Source of the DNA: Pandoraea communis
GTDB taxonomy: Bacteria > Pseudomonadota > Gammaproteobacteria > Burkholderiales > Burkholderiaceae
Assembly: GCF_902459745.1 (NCBI RefSeq)
Contig: NZ_CABPSJ010000006.1
Span: forward strand, 186,001 to 250,000
DNA length: 64,000 bases
Direction of reading: 5' to 3'
Within the stretch, counting starts at the first letter, position 1; each line of letters opens with the position of its first letter. The translations under genes and the position numbers were made by a program. Positions 1 to 7,593 of this stretch are shown piece by piece. A model generated the notes under the pieces. It had not been told where the DNA came from and did not search any database. It saw nothing but the letters and a program-made list of their open reading frames with translations.

Positions 1-218
1 GCGTCAAAAGTCGTTTGTAGAACGGGCACCTGCGCCGAGCTTTGTTCGTTATTGCCCACCATACGTCACAAACGTTTTCGCCGCGCGTCGAAACGTTTCG
101 AGTGTCGACGCATAGGCTGGGATATTCGGAAGTTGCTGAAACGCAAGGCTCAGCACTCCTGCGATGATGGATTCAGTCGTTAGCGCGGCTAAATCCATCA
201 ACATCTCAGGAGACTCTG

Positions 219-527
219 ATGAGTGATTCAAACAGGAGCGACGGGAAGGACGAAGGAAACGGTGGTCAAGGCGATGGCGGCTTCGACCTCCCCAAGTCGT
301 TGACGCGTGAAGGGCATGTTGTCTGGTTCCACGAATACAGGAAGTACCTCGGTTACGCTTGGGACGAGACCGCGGGAGAAATCAGGCGAGCGCATGTGTC
401 CGACCCTGAGCACGCGATTTACTTCGATACGTTCGCGGAGGCGATGGTAGCGACGGATAGGTTGATGGGGCCTCACGTCATTCTTCACGCGTCGAAGCAA
501 GGCGAGAAACCGCGATTGGTGCGGTAA
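219..527 (+). CDS. small hypothetical protein
   Basis: The function is not recognised. The 102-residue product has a Gly/Asp-rich, probably disordered start (about residues 1-25) and then a compact part with an aromatic stretch (WFHEYRKYLGY). There is no signal peptide, membrane segment or known motif. The ATG at 219 is supported by AGGAG at 208-212. It stands alone, followed by a weak hairpin at 537-560. It may be cargo of a mobile region. I am confident only that it is a translated frame. Confidence 0.6.
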   Translation: MSDSNRSDGKDEGNGGQGDGGFDLPKSLTREGHVVWFHEYRKYLGYAWDETAGEIRRAHVSDPEHAIYFDTFAEAMVATDRLMGPHVILHASKQGEKPRLVR

Positions 528-878
528 CCGTTGTTGCGGCCCATCCGATGCGGTGGGCCGTTATCCGCTACCTCCGGCCCCACCCCGCATTTCGTCAAGC
601 CACTACCGGCTAATATCTCTTATGTTCGTTTTCGGCGGTTGCTTGTACTTCAAATTCGGATAGACAGCGATTGGCGTCAAAACGGATGAGACGCACGCTG
701 TTGGCCTTCATCACCGCATTTTTCTCGTCGCGCAATGCCTGTTCGGACGTAGCTGGCGTCGGCGTCGCCTATCACGGAAAAGTTTAACTCTGCTTTCAAG
801 GGCTTTACGCGTCTCCCTAACGCGTACTCTTTGCCTCAGAGGAGGCCCCCCGGTTACCTACAGCAAGGAGGGCACAAC
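528..878. other. intergenic stretch with a weak hairpin and a gene scrap
   Basis: Just after the first gene there is a 7-bp hairpin (CGGCCCA 537-543, TGGGCCG 554-560) without a T-tract, so it is only a possible terminator. On the minus strand, 610-768 stays open and contains a 33-codon frame (ATG at 711, stop at 610) whose peptide ends FEVQATAENEHKRY. It looks like the tail of a decayed gene of unknown family. Nothing else is apparent. Confidence 0.35.
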
Positions 879-1586
879 GTGGCAAAATTCTTAAATACCA
901 GCGCGACGAACTACTTTCTCGAAGAGTTGATCAAAGGAGCGGTTGACCGCCTCATTTTGATAAGCCCATTCCTGAAGCTGAATGACCGTATCAAGGAGCT
1001 TCTATCGGACAAGAATCGTCTGAAAATTGACGTCAGGCTGATATACGGAAAGAGTGAGTTGCAACCGCAGGAAATCGAATGGCTTCGAGGTCTGACCTAC
1101 GTTCGTACCAGCTACTGCAAGAACTTGCACGCCAAGTGTTATATGAGCGAGGAGTTGTGCGTGGTTACAAGCCTGAATCTTTATGAGTTTAGTCAGGTTA
1201 ATAACAACGAGATGGGGATGCTCGTTCGAAGATCTGAGGATGCGGAGTTGTATCGAGATGTCTACGAAGAAGCCCAACGCATTATTCGTATCAGCGAAGA
1301 AGTCCGCATTTCGTTGGAACGTCCTGTCGAAAGTTGCGCAGAAGTGGTGGCGAAGGAGGATCGCGCTGCTAGCCTGACAATTGAAAAGCTCACGTCGTCA
1401 AAGCTTGGTAGACGTCTTGGCATGCGCACGAACGAACTTCTGGAACGTGCTGTCGCTGCCGGGTATTTAGCGTTACAACACGGCGAATATGTCCTCTCGA
1501 CTCAAGGGGCAAGTGCGGGCATCGAGTTTGTCGCGAAGTCCCGGCATGGCGCTTATTATCTGTGGCCCGAGAACATCTCACTCTGA
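879..1586 (+). CDS. phospholipase D-like domain protein with one catalytic motif
   Basis: This is a soluble protein of 235 residues. GTG at 879 is chosen as the start because AAGGAGG lies 8 bases upstream; an in-frame ATG at 831 has no such site. Residues 20-35 (VDRLILISPFL) and the H84-x-K86 motif in NLHAKCYM, followed by VVTSLNL and NNNEMG, match the single HxK half-motif of PLD-like proteins, which usually act as dimers on phosphodiester bonds. The C-terminal 90 residues are not recognised. Such proteins occur as nucleases in restriction and defence loci, but nothing next to this one fixes its role. A 9-bp hairpin follows the stop. Confidence 0.7.
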   Translation: MAKFLNTSATNYFLEELIKGAVDRLILISPFLKLNDRIKELLSDKNRLKIDVRLIYGKSELQPQEIEWLRGLTYVRTSYCKNLHAKCYMSEELCVVTSLNLYEFSQVNNNEMGMLVRRSEDAELYRDVYEEAQRIIRISEEVRISLERPVESCAEVVAKEDRAASLTIEKLTSSKLGRRLGMRTNELLERAVAAGYLALQHGEYVLSTQGASAGIEFVAKSRHGAYYLWPENISL

Positions 1587-1602
1587 CAACCGGACAGCAA
1601 AT

Positions 1603-1633
1603 GACGACGAGGTTTTACCTGCGTCTCGTCGTC
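1603..1633 (+). terminator. hairpin after the PLD-like gene
   Basis: A perfect 9-bp inverted repeat (GACGACGAG, 13-base loop, CTCGTCGTC) begins 16 bases after the stop codon. The run after it is pyrimidine-rich but not a clean T-tract, so termination is likely but not certain. Confidence 0.45.
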
Positions 1634-1936
1634 TTCCCTCCACCATGACTGAGCATTACGTTCGAAGGCGAGGCGTCAAAGTTACGCCAACCAAGTAGAT
1701 TCGGCAGGCGTTTAGATTTCCTATTTCGGAAAACTTGTCCGGACGACTGCCGTTTCACTTCATGCCGCTCATCGGCTTCACACCACGCGGCGCCCAACCA
1801 AAAGCACCAATATGGTGCAATTATGGAACTATGCGCCCATGTGATGGCCATTTATTGCAGATATTGCACTTATTGCATTTGAAAGAATCCTCAGCTAAGC
1901 CGGCTCACAAGAAGCCAGCTTAGCTGAGGCATCAGA
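1634..1936. other. intergenic region with palindromes before the toxin-antitoxin pair
   Basis: No gene is recognised here. GCACCA-ATA-TGGTGC at 1804-1818 is a short perfect palindrome of the kind used as an operator. A much longer hairpin at 1889-1929 is listed separately. Both lie where the promoter of the antitoxin-toxin pair should be. Confidence 0.4.
1889..1929. promoter_or_regulatory. long hairpin upstream of the antitoxin gene
   Basis: The arms CCTCAGCTAAGC and GCTTAGCTGAGG, extended inwards by GGCT/AGCC with one mismatch, form a stem of about 17 bp around a 7-base loop. It ends 7 bases before the first possible start codon of the antitoxin. It could be an operator for autoregulation, a structure in the leader RNA, or the terminator of something now lost. 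Confidence 0.4.
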
Positions 1937-2431
1937 TTGTTTTTTCGGGAAGAAAAATTATGCGAACCCGTAGATCGATTCCGCGAAGTGACGCCTCCGC
2001 CGACGACGGAGATTGAAGTCGAGATGGCGCGAGTGGCGCAGCGATGCATTATGGAAGCGTTGGATCACTCTCGCGCGGCCGCCATTACGCTTACGACGGA
2101 TAAGGGGGAGCATCCCACTGTTGAAGTGCCTCCGGCAGCGCTGAAGCTGATCGGCCAGTTACTAGGAGCGATGAGCGAAGGGCGTTCGATTCTCCTTAGC
2201 CCGGCTAACCGTGAGTTCACGACAGTTGAGGCGGCAAATCTTCTTAACGTTTCGCGTCCATTTCTCATAAAGGAAATCGAGGCCGGGAGGTTGCGACATC
2301 GAACGGTCGGGACTCACCGTCGAATCGCGTTTGAAGACCTCATGGCTTACAGAGACGATATGCGAAGCAAACAGACAACTGCCTTAGAACGGATGGCTGA
2401 TAACGCGCGTGAGTTGGGACTCGACTACTGA
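1937..2431 (+). CDS. excisionase-family HTH antitoxin
   Basis: Antitoxin and probable autorepressor of a type II pair. Residues 70-100 of the 164 are a family-conserved segment (LKLIGQLLGAMSEG), and residues 93-140 hold a MerR/excisionase-type helix-turn-helix (FTTVEAANLLNVSRPFLIK, then RRIAFEDLMAYRDDM). The start is uncertain: TTG at 1937 opens the frame, with GTG at 1988 and ATG at 2024 as alternatives. The stop overlaps the ATG of the PIN gene by one base (TGATG), so the two are translationally coupled. The antitoxin is intact although the toxin is not. Confidence 0.75.
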   Translation: MFFREEKLCEPVDRFREVTPPPTTEIEVEMARVAQRCIMEALDHSRAAAITLTTDKGEHPTVEVPPAALKLIGQLLGAMSEGRSILLSPANREFTTVEAANLLNVSRPFLIKEIEAGRLRHRTVGTHRRIAFEDLMAYRDDMRSKQTTALERMADNARELGLDY

Positions 2432-3012
2432 TGGCAGGATACGCACGCTATACGGCTCTTCTTGACGCATGTGTTCTGTTTCCGCTTGCAACGACTGACG
2501 CGCTGATGAGTTTGGCGACTGCTGGCTTCTTTGCTGCGAAGTGGACCCAAATGATTGAGACTGAATGGATCGCGTCGCTTGAAGAACAGCGCCCGGAACT
2601 CAAAGGCAAGCTTCAATTCTGCAGAGATTGCATGCGTGACGCAATTCCGGACTGGGAGGTACCGGAGGCTGCATGGACGCCTCTCATCGGGAGCTTTACT
2701 TTGACCAGACCCTGACGATAGGCATGTCCTCGCCGCCGCCATCGCCGGTCACGCAGATTGCATCGTGGCATCGAATCGTCGCGACTTCCCCGATGCAATC
2801 GCATCGGAATACGGTCTTGAGATAGTCGATCCAGACAGGTTCATCATCAACCAATGGGATCTGGATTCGGTTGGGGCAATGACGGCGTTAAGCAAATGCG
2901 TGCCAGACGTCGAAAGCCACAATCCAACGTGGAAGATTTCGCCCAAGCTCTGGAGCGCAGCGGTCTTCCGTCAACCGCTCAACGCATTCGTGACGCCGCG
3001 GACTTGCTCTGA
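2431..3012 (+). pseudogene. PIN-domain toxin gene with two compensating frameshifts
   Basis: The intact product would be a metal-dependent ribonuclease of the PIN_3 type. The first frame (2431-2715) gives the N-terminus with LDACVLFP and the downstream acid in ETEWI. It then ends early. A second frame from about 2705 carries DPDDRHVLAAAIAG and SNRRDFPDAIA, the expected second half of the active site. From about 2884 the reading returns to the first frame (VKQMRARRRKPQ ... GLPSTAQRIRDAADLL, stop at 3010). One extra base near 2704 and one missing base near 2886 explain everything. All family motifs survive, so decay is recent or these are sequencing errors. Confidence 0.85.
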
Positions 3013-3090
3013 CCCCGCGTGATCATGTGACAAAATAAACGGGCTTGTCGGCGGATTTGTAGAACTGCGGCGCATTTGTAGAACAAAAAA

Positions 3091-3118
3091 AAGCGGGTCC
3101 CATTTCTGGGACCCGCTT
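3091..3118 (-). terminator. rho-independent terminator downstream of the tRNA fragment
   Basis: A perfect 12-bp stem (AAGCGGGTCCCA / TGGGACCCGCTT) with a 4-base loop is followed, reading the minus strand, by an uninterrupted T-tract (A-run at 3084-3090 on plus). It sits 8 bases beyond the tRNA CCA end, the place expected for the terminator of the original tRNA gene. Confidence 0.8.
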
Positions 3119-3125
3119 CGGTGTT

Positions 3126-3173
3126 TGGTGCCGGCTGCAGGACTCGAACCCGCCACCTGATGATTACAAATCA
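3126..3173 (-). tRNA. 3' fragment of tRNA-Thr(TGT), an attachment-site copy
   Basis: Read on the minus strand, this is the 3' half of a tRNA: the anticodon loop TTTGTAA with part of its stem, the variable region, the T-arm GGGTTCGAGTCC, and the acceptor end CAGCCGGCACCA with an encoded CCA. The anticodon TGT makes it threonine. The D-arm and 5' acceptor strand are absent; the sequence beyond 3175 is unrelated. This is the structure left when an element integrates into a tRNA 3' end, and it predicts a complete tRNA-Thr copy at the far end of the element, to the right. Confidence 0.75.
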
Positions 3174-3299
3174 CCAAAACACTTCATTCATTGAAGTTGA
3201 TTGAGATACACGAAGCTCAGAAAACCCATGAAATAAAGCACTTTCCGTCGATTTCCGATGATACTTTCGTTGACCGAGATAGATCAAATACCACACAAT

Positions 3300-3336
3300 C
3301 TGGTTACATGACGGTTACATGGAGCAATGTAACCAG
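3300..3336. promoter_or_regulatory. repeats in the integrase control region
   Basis: Two direct copies of GGTTACAT (3302-3309, 3313-3320) are followed by an inverted copy ATGTAACC (3327-3334). The outer pair extends to the 10-bp inverted repeat CTGGTTACAT / ATGTAACCAG. The set ends 24 bases before the integrase ATG. It may be an operator for autorepression or arm-type recombinase sites. Confidence 0.5.
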
Positions 3337-3360
3337 AGCACAGCCCTCCCCTGATTGAAC

Positions 3361-4734
3361 ATGGCCAAGGTCAACTTCACTGCCGCGCGAATAGATTCAC
3401 ATCGATGCCCCGAAGGTAGAACACAAGCATTCCTGTGGGACTCTGCTTCGCCCGGTCTGGGACTACGCGCCACGGCAGGCGGAGCCAAGTCCTACATTTT
3501 TCAAGGCAAGATTCACGGACAGACGGTCCGTCTGACCATTGGAGACCCGCGAAGCTGGACTATCAGCAAGGCCCAGGAAGAAGCACGCCGGCTGCAGACG
3601 CTCGTTGACGCCGGTCACGACCCGCGAGAAGTGAAAGCAGAGCAACGCGCCAGTCATGAGGCCAGGCGAGTAGCGGTGATCCGGGAAAGCGTGACCGTCG
3701 CGGACGCTTGGGCCGACTATCTTAACGACCTTCGCACAAAGATTTCGCCGAAGACCAAGAAGCCGAGATCTGCGGGCTACATCAACGACCATATAAAGTT
3801 GACCGCTCCTGGCGGGAGTCGAGCTAAACGTGGCGGTAAGAAAACGGAGCGCGGACCGCTTTACTCGCTGATGGCACTAAAGCTTTCCAACCTCACCGCC
3901 AAAACGGTTGGTGCATGGCTAGAGGCCGAGGTACCTGTTCGACCGACTAGTGCCGCCTATGGCTTCCGCATGCTCAAGGCGTTCGCAAAATGGTGCGAAG
4001 GTGAGGACAAGTTCGCTGGCATTATTCCGTCGGATTGCTTCACATCTCCCAAGGTCACCGGGGCATTGCCGGGCACCAGCACCAAGGAAGGAGACAGCCT
4101 GCAGAGGGAGCAGCTCGCCGCATGGTTTTCCGCCGTCCGCGCCTTGCACAATCCAGTGCAATCCGCGTATCTGCAAGGCTTGCTCATCACCGGGGCGCGC
4201 AGGGAAGAACTCGCTGCACTGCGTTGGGATGATGTCGATTTCCAGTGGCGTAGCCTCCATATCGCGGATAAGATTGAAGACGGGCGTGAGATTCCCCTCA
4301 CCCCCTATCTAGCCGCCCTGTTGCTCGAGCTGAAGCATCGCAATGAAATACCGCCCAGCAGGCGCCGCTTGCGCAACTTGGAAGCCTGTGGACTCAAATG
4401 GGAGCCTTCGCCCTGGGTGTTTCACAGCCTCAACGCCGAAAAGGGGCGAATCGCCGAACCGCGCTACGCGCACAACCAGGCGATCAAAGCAGCCGGTCTG
4501 CCTCATGTGACGCTGCACGGGCTACGCAGGTCGTTCGGCACATTGTCCGAGTGGTGCGAGGTCCCCGTTGGCGTCGTCGCCCAGATTCAAGGGCACAAAC
4601 CATCGGCGCTAGCGGAGAAGCACTATCGGCGCCGCCCACTGGACATGTTGCGAATGTGGCACGACAAGATCGAGCATTGGATGCTCGATCAGGCCGGCAT
4701 TGTGCTTGAGCAAGCGCCGAAAGCAACGGAGTAA
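3361..4734 (+). CDS. P4-type tyrosine integrase
   Basis: Site-specific recombinase that inserts and excises the element at the tRNA-Thr end just upstream. The 457-residue product has an N-terminal arm-binding DUF4102 region (residues 1-90, SPGLGLRATAGGAKSYIF), a central SAM-like part, and a C-terminal catalytic domain. The active-site residues are present: Arg in ITGARREELAALRW, the His-x-x-Arg of HGLRRSFG, His in IQGHKPSALAEKHY and the nucleophile Tyr in KHYRRRPLDML. ATG 3361 is preferred over TTG 3355. A closely related but broken copy of its 3' half lies at 32884-33524. Confidence 0.92.
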   Translation: MAKVNFTAARIDSHRCPEGRTQAFLWDSASPGLGLRATAGGAKSYIFQGKIHGQTVRLTIGDPRSWTISKAQEEARRLQTLVDAGHDPREVKAEQRASHEARRVAVIRESVTVADAWADYLNDLRTKISPKTKKPRSAGYINDHIKLTAPGGSRAKRGGKKTERGPLYSLMALKLSNLTAKTVGAWLEAEVPVRPTSAAYGFRMLKAFAKWCEGEDKFAGIIPSDCFTSPKVTGALPGTSTKEGDSLQREQLAAWFSAVRALHNPVQSAYLQGLLITGARREELAALRWDDVDFQWRSLHIADKIEDGREIPLTPYLAALLLELKHRNEIPPSRRRLRNLEACGLKWEPSPWVFHSLNAEKGRIAEPRYAHNQAIKAAGLPHVTLHGLRRSFGTLSEWCEVPVGVVAQIQGHKPSALAEKHYRRRPLDMLRMWHDKIEHWMLDQAGIVLEQAPKATE

Positions 4735-5223
4735 ATAGGGTTTCGAGTAAGCCTTCCACGTGAAGTGCAGAGGCCTCTCACTATTTGAGGTTGCCTGCAC
4801 AGCTAAGCAGCCCACCAATCAATACGCATGATTATCAAGGGCGACCTGACACTTTGGCCTCCGAAGCCGAGGGCCACAGACTCGATTCCAGTCGGGCGCG
4901 CCAATCAAATCACATGCTTGCGTGAATTCTGTGGAAGCCCTACACGCAACGCATGACTACGTGTAGGCGTGACGTAGGCATTTCCGGTCGGCCTCAATGC
5001 ACGTAAATCCATCTGACAGCGGCGATTTTTTGCGTGATGATGTCAATAATCGCCGCTGTTGCGAGGCTCCCCTGTAATTCCCCGTATCGCGAGACCCTGA
5101 GTTGTCGACTGAGGCGACGACGCTCCATCGCTTTGTTCGCTTGACGTCGATGACGACATCGCTTTCTCCGGGCGCTTCTGTCGGCACGATCTGCATCGCC
5201 TCGGTTTTATCGACAAGCGAAAG
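4735..5223. other. gap after the integrase
   Basis: No gene is recognised. A tRNA-Arg-like 3' end at about 4869-4903 is listed separately. Codons 5113-5223 remain open in the frame of the following HTH gene and encode a plausible N-terminal extension (DLHRLGFIDKRK), but contain no good start and meet stops at 5098 and 5110. Confidence 0.4.
4869..4903 (+). other. possible tRNA-Arg 3'-end remnant (attachment site)
   Basis: The sequence CTCGATTCCAG followed by TCGGGCGCGCCA resembles a T-loop and the acceptor end of beta-proteobacterial tRNA-Arg, including CCA. The T-stem does not pair well and nothing upstream resembles the rest of a tRNA. It may be an old attachment site used by another element, or chance. 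Confidence 0.3.
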
Positions 5224-5451
5224 ATGCAGAAGTACGAGGCACTCTGCCTCGAACCCGTGCCGGAATACGATGCCGCGAAAATTTCCGCATTGCGAGCCCG
5301 GTTTCATTTAAGCCAGGCAGTGCTTGCAGCCGCGCTCAATACCAGTCCCTCGACGGTGTGCAAGTGGGAAATCGGCGACAAACGACCGAGCGGACCTTCG
5401 CAAAAGCTGCTGAACCTGATTGATAGGAAAGGACTCGAAGCAGTTCTTTAA
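5224..5451 (+). CDS. XRE/HigA-like HTH protein, probably N-terminally truncated
   Basis: DNA-binding protein of the antitoxin-like YiaG/HigA group. The 75 residues contain one helix-turn-helix (ISALRARFHLSQAVLAAALN, then STVCKWEIGDKRPSGPS) and the conserved ending KLLNLIDRKGLEAVL. Relatives carry about 25 more N-terminal residues; the upstream frame still encodes a matching stretch but has lost its start. No toxin gene accompanies it. It may still be made from ATG 5224, or it may be a remnant. Confidence 0.6.
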   Translation: MQKYEALCLEPVPEYDAAKISALRARFHLSQAVLAAALNTSPSTVCKWEIGDKRPSGPSQKLLNLIDRKGLEAVL

Positions 5452-5586
5452 GCTCGAGAGCAACTGTGCCGCCAGTGTCAGGCGGCATGCCTGTTCCCTC
5501 ATGCCCCCAGAAATGCCCCCAAACTGTTCCGGCACCAACAGAAATACCAACAAAAACCTGTGGTAGCGCAGTTCGAGTACCGCAAA

Positions 5587-5778
5587 CTTTCACGCCGCGA
5601 GCTCCATACCCACCTTGGTCGGCAAGCCCGAGTTGGCAATGTCGGTCTTCGCCCGGTGACGGATACCGTGGCTGCCAACGTGCGACACACCTGCGGCCTT
5701 GAGCACGCGCGTCCAGCCGCCGTAGTGCTCACCGTGGGTCATGTGCCGAGTCGGATAGTTCGGCGACGGTAACCTCAA
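5587..5778 (-). pseudogene. tyrosine recombinase fragment
   Basis: This minus-strand frame encodes HYGGWTRVLKAAGVSHVGSH, then GIRHRAKTDIANSGLPTKVGMELAA. It resembles the H-x-x-R box and following helix of a phage-type integrase unrelated to the intact one at 3361. The second His box and the Tyr nucleophile are missing, and both ends run into unrelated sequence. About 55 codons remain of a gene normally more than 350 codons long. Confidence 0.6.
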
Positions 5779-6001
5779 GGACGAATATTCGGAATCTGAT
5801 CCTAAACAGCAGTCGACCAGCGGATGGTGGATTTCTCCTAGAGCTTGGCAAAGGCTGCACCTTAGCCTACGGCAGCGTCGATTGCGTATCGGCTAGACAT
5901 GGTGCCGGGTGGGTCTCTACCGGCACCACTCTATCAAACCCTTTGGAGCGGCCCCACGTATCTGAGGACACAAGGACTCTCTTAAAATAACGGATAGTCT
6001 T

Positions 6002-6403
6002 GTGCCTATCAGTAAGCCTAGTCATTACGTGGAACCCATCGAAATTCTGACCGAGCCGGAGCGCCGTCGGCGGCGCACGGCGCAGGAAAAAATCGCCATC
6101 GTGCAGGAGACGCTGGCACCGGGAGCATCGGTGTCAGCCGTGGCCCGGCGGCACGGCGTGAACCCGAACCAAGTGTTCGGCTGGCGCAAGCAATACCAGG
6201 AAGGCAGTCTGGCGGCGGTGAAAGCGGGAGAAACCGTAGTGGCCGCATCGGAGTTGGCTGCAGCCATCAAGGAAATCAAGGAGCTGCAACGGCTGCTCGG
6301 GAAAAAGACAATGGAAGTCGAAATCCTGAAGGAAGCCGTGGAATGGGGCCGTTCAAAAAACCTGATTGCGCGCTCGCCCTTGCTGCCGGGGGACGACCAT
6401 TGA
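6002..6403 (+). CDS. IS3-family transposase OrfA
   Basis: DNA-binding subunit of the IS transposase. The 133 residues hold a helix-turn-helix ([17 protein letters not shown], then [20 protein letters not shown]) and a leucine-zipper-like region (about residues 78-115, [20 protein letters not shown]) for oligomerisation. The A-AAAAAC heptamer at 6355-6361 lies in the frame needed for programmed -1 slippage into orfB. Confidence 0.9.
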   Translation: MPISKPSHYVEPIEILTEPERRRRRTAQEKIAIVQETLAPGASVSAVARRHGVNPNQVFGWRKQYQEGSLAAVKAGETVVAASELAAAIKEIKELQRLLGKKTMEVEILKEAVEWGRSKNLIARSPLLPGDDH

Positions 6404-7236
6404 AAACGGTCTGCGAAGTTCTCGGCGTGGCGCGCTCTGTTGTGGCAGTGAAGCAGGCTCGTTCGTCTGACTGGCAAGACGGTCGCCGTGCCAAGCCCAC
6501 CGACGACACGGAACTGGTCGAGGAAATCCATGGCCACGTGGCGCATCTGCCAACCTACGGCTACCGGCGCATCTGGGCGCTGCTGCGCCGCAGTCGCGAG
6601 ATGGTCGGCGCACCGTGCATCAACCACAAGCGCGTGTATCGGGTCATGCGTGAGCACCATTTGTTGCTGCGTCGTCCCGGCGTGCGGCGAGACAAGCGGC
6701 GGCACGACGGTCGCGTGGCCGTGGATAGGAGCAATACCCGCTGGTGCTCGGACGGCTTCGAGTTCCGGTGCGACGATGGCACGCCGCTGCGCGTGACGTT
6801 CGCGCTGGATTGCTGTGACCGGGAAGCGATTAGCTGGGCTGCTACGACCGGCGGGCATAGCGGCGACGTGGTGCGCGACGTGATGCTGGCGGCCGTCGAG
6901 CAGCGCTTCGGCACCACGCAGACGGCGCAGGCCATCGAATGGCTGACGGACAACGGCTCGGCCTACATCGACCATCGCACGCGCAGCTTCGCGCGCGAGC
7001 TGGGCCTGGAGCCGCTGACCACGCCCGTACGTTCGCCGCAGAGCAATGGCATGGCTGAGTCGTTCGTGAAGACCATGAAGCACAATTACGTCGCCTATAT
7101 GGACAAGCCCGACGCGCCAACGGCGCTCTCGCGTCTGGCCATTGCGTTTGAACATTACAATGAGCGCCACCCGCACAAAGCCCTGAAATACCGCTCGCCT
7201 CGCGAGTTCAGGCGAGCAGCGGCGTCATCAACCTAA
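6343..7236 (+). CDS. IS3-family transposase OrfB (DDE catalytic part)
   Basis: Catalytic half of the transposase, normally made as an OrfAB fusion after -1 frameshifting. It has the HTH_21 region ([19 protein letters not shown]), and an rve integrase core with the acidic triad in [20 protein letters not shown] and [16 protein letters not shown]. The spacing and the ending ([15 protein letters not shown]) are those of the IS2 group. The frame is intact, so the element may be active. Confidence 0.92.
   Translation: MGPFKKPDCALALAAGGRPLKTVCEVLGVARSVVAVKQARSSDWQDGRRAKPTDDTELVEEIHGHVAHLPTYGYRRIWALLRRSREMVGAPCINHKRVYRVMREHHLLLRRPGVRRDKRRHDGRVAVDRSNTRWCSDGFEFRCDDGTPLRVTFALDCCDREAISWAATTGGHSGDVVRDVMLAAVEQRFGTTQTAQAIEWLTDNGSAYIDHRTRSFARELGLEPLTTPVRSPQSNGMAESFVKTMKHNYVAYMDKPDAPTALSRLAIAFEHYNERHPHKALKYRSPREFRRAAASST
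6355..6361 (+). promoter_or_regulatory. programmed -1 frameshift heptamer of the IS
   Basis: A AAA AAC in the orfA reading phase (codons AAA 6356 and AAC 6359) is a classic -1 slippery heptamer. It lies inside the 61-bp overlap of orfA and orfB, and orfB is in the -1 frame. Confidence 0.8.
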
Positions 7237-7593
7237 CGGTGTCCACGTGTCCTGAGTTACAGGGGCAACTCCACCCTTCTTTACCCAGAAGTGACATGAA
7301 CATGCTCGATGCTGGTGGATAGAGGGCGACATGGTTGGTCGCCCCCAGAAGTCTGTTTCGACAGACCACCGGGGGCGTCGATCCGGGTTAAGGGAAAGCG
7401 ATATCTGTACGCCACAACCGCCGGGGCAGCTCATACAAGCCCACTTCTTGACGCCGGTGTCGATGACCACCCACAGCTCTCCGGGCGGCAGGGCGTTTTT
7501 GCCCGGATGCTGCGCAACCGGATAAACGAGCAGATCGTAGCGCAGCCACCCGAGCCGGCGCAGCGCTCGCACGATAATTCGCTTGACGGTCAT
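7228..7593 (-). CDS. DUF6527 protein, C-terminus replaced by IS sequence
   Basis: DUF6527 family; from memory, this family recurs beside E1/E2/JAB genes in bacterial ubiquitin-like operons, where a peptidase role has been proposed. The start is ATG 7593, which overlaps the stop of the E1 gene (ATGA), so the two were co-translated. Visible motifs are CMSCPGGCG (zinc-ligand-like) and [20 protein letters not shown]. After [10 protein letters not shown] the last ten residues ([10 protein letters not shown]) are read from the terminal repeat of the IS ending at 7256. The family ends shortly after this point, so only a few native residues are lost, but activity is doubtful. Confidence 0.75.
   Translation of the reverse strand: MTVKRIIVRALRRLGWLRYDLLVYPVAQHPGKNALPPGELWVVIDTGVKKWACMSCPGGCGVQISLSLNPDRRPRWSVETDFWGRPTMSPSIHQHRACSCHFWVKKGGVAPVTQDTWTPLG

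Larger units (their letters stand above)
3013..3360. other. element boundary region
   Basis: No gene. It holds two copies of ATTTGTAGAAC (3055-3065 and 3074-3084; a related copy sits at 13-23), a minus-strand terminator, a tRNA-Thr 3' fragment, a small CTTCA/TGAAG palindrome near 3182-3196, and the integrase control region. Together these mark the edge of an integrated element. Confidence 0.6.
5962..7256 (+). mobile_element. IS3-family insertion sequence, IS2-like group
   Basis: An intact-looking element of about 1,295 bp. The ends are imperfect 16-bp inverted repeats: CTGAGGACACAAGGAC at 5962 and the complement of CTCAGGACACGTGGAC ending at 7256 (13 of 16 match). It carries orfA and orfB in overlapping frames with a slippery heptamer between them. 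No target duplication is evident. The right end lies inside the 3' end of the DUF6527 gene, so this copy broke the neighbouring ubiquitin-like operon. Confidence 0.8.

Noticed and set aside
49-231. Minus-strand 60-codon frame at the window start
   Set aside because: Starts with TTG, overlaps the well-supported gene at 219, and lacks a ribosome binding site; it is probably the upstream control region.
6025-7176. 383-codon minus-strand frame
   Set aside because: Antisense to the IS transposase genes; no motif.
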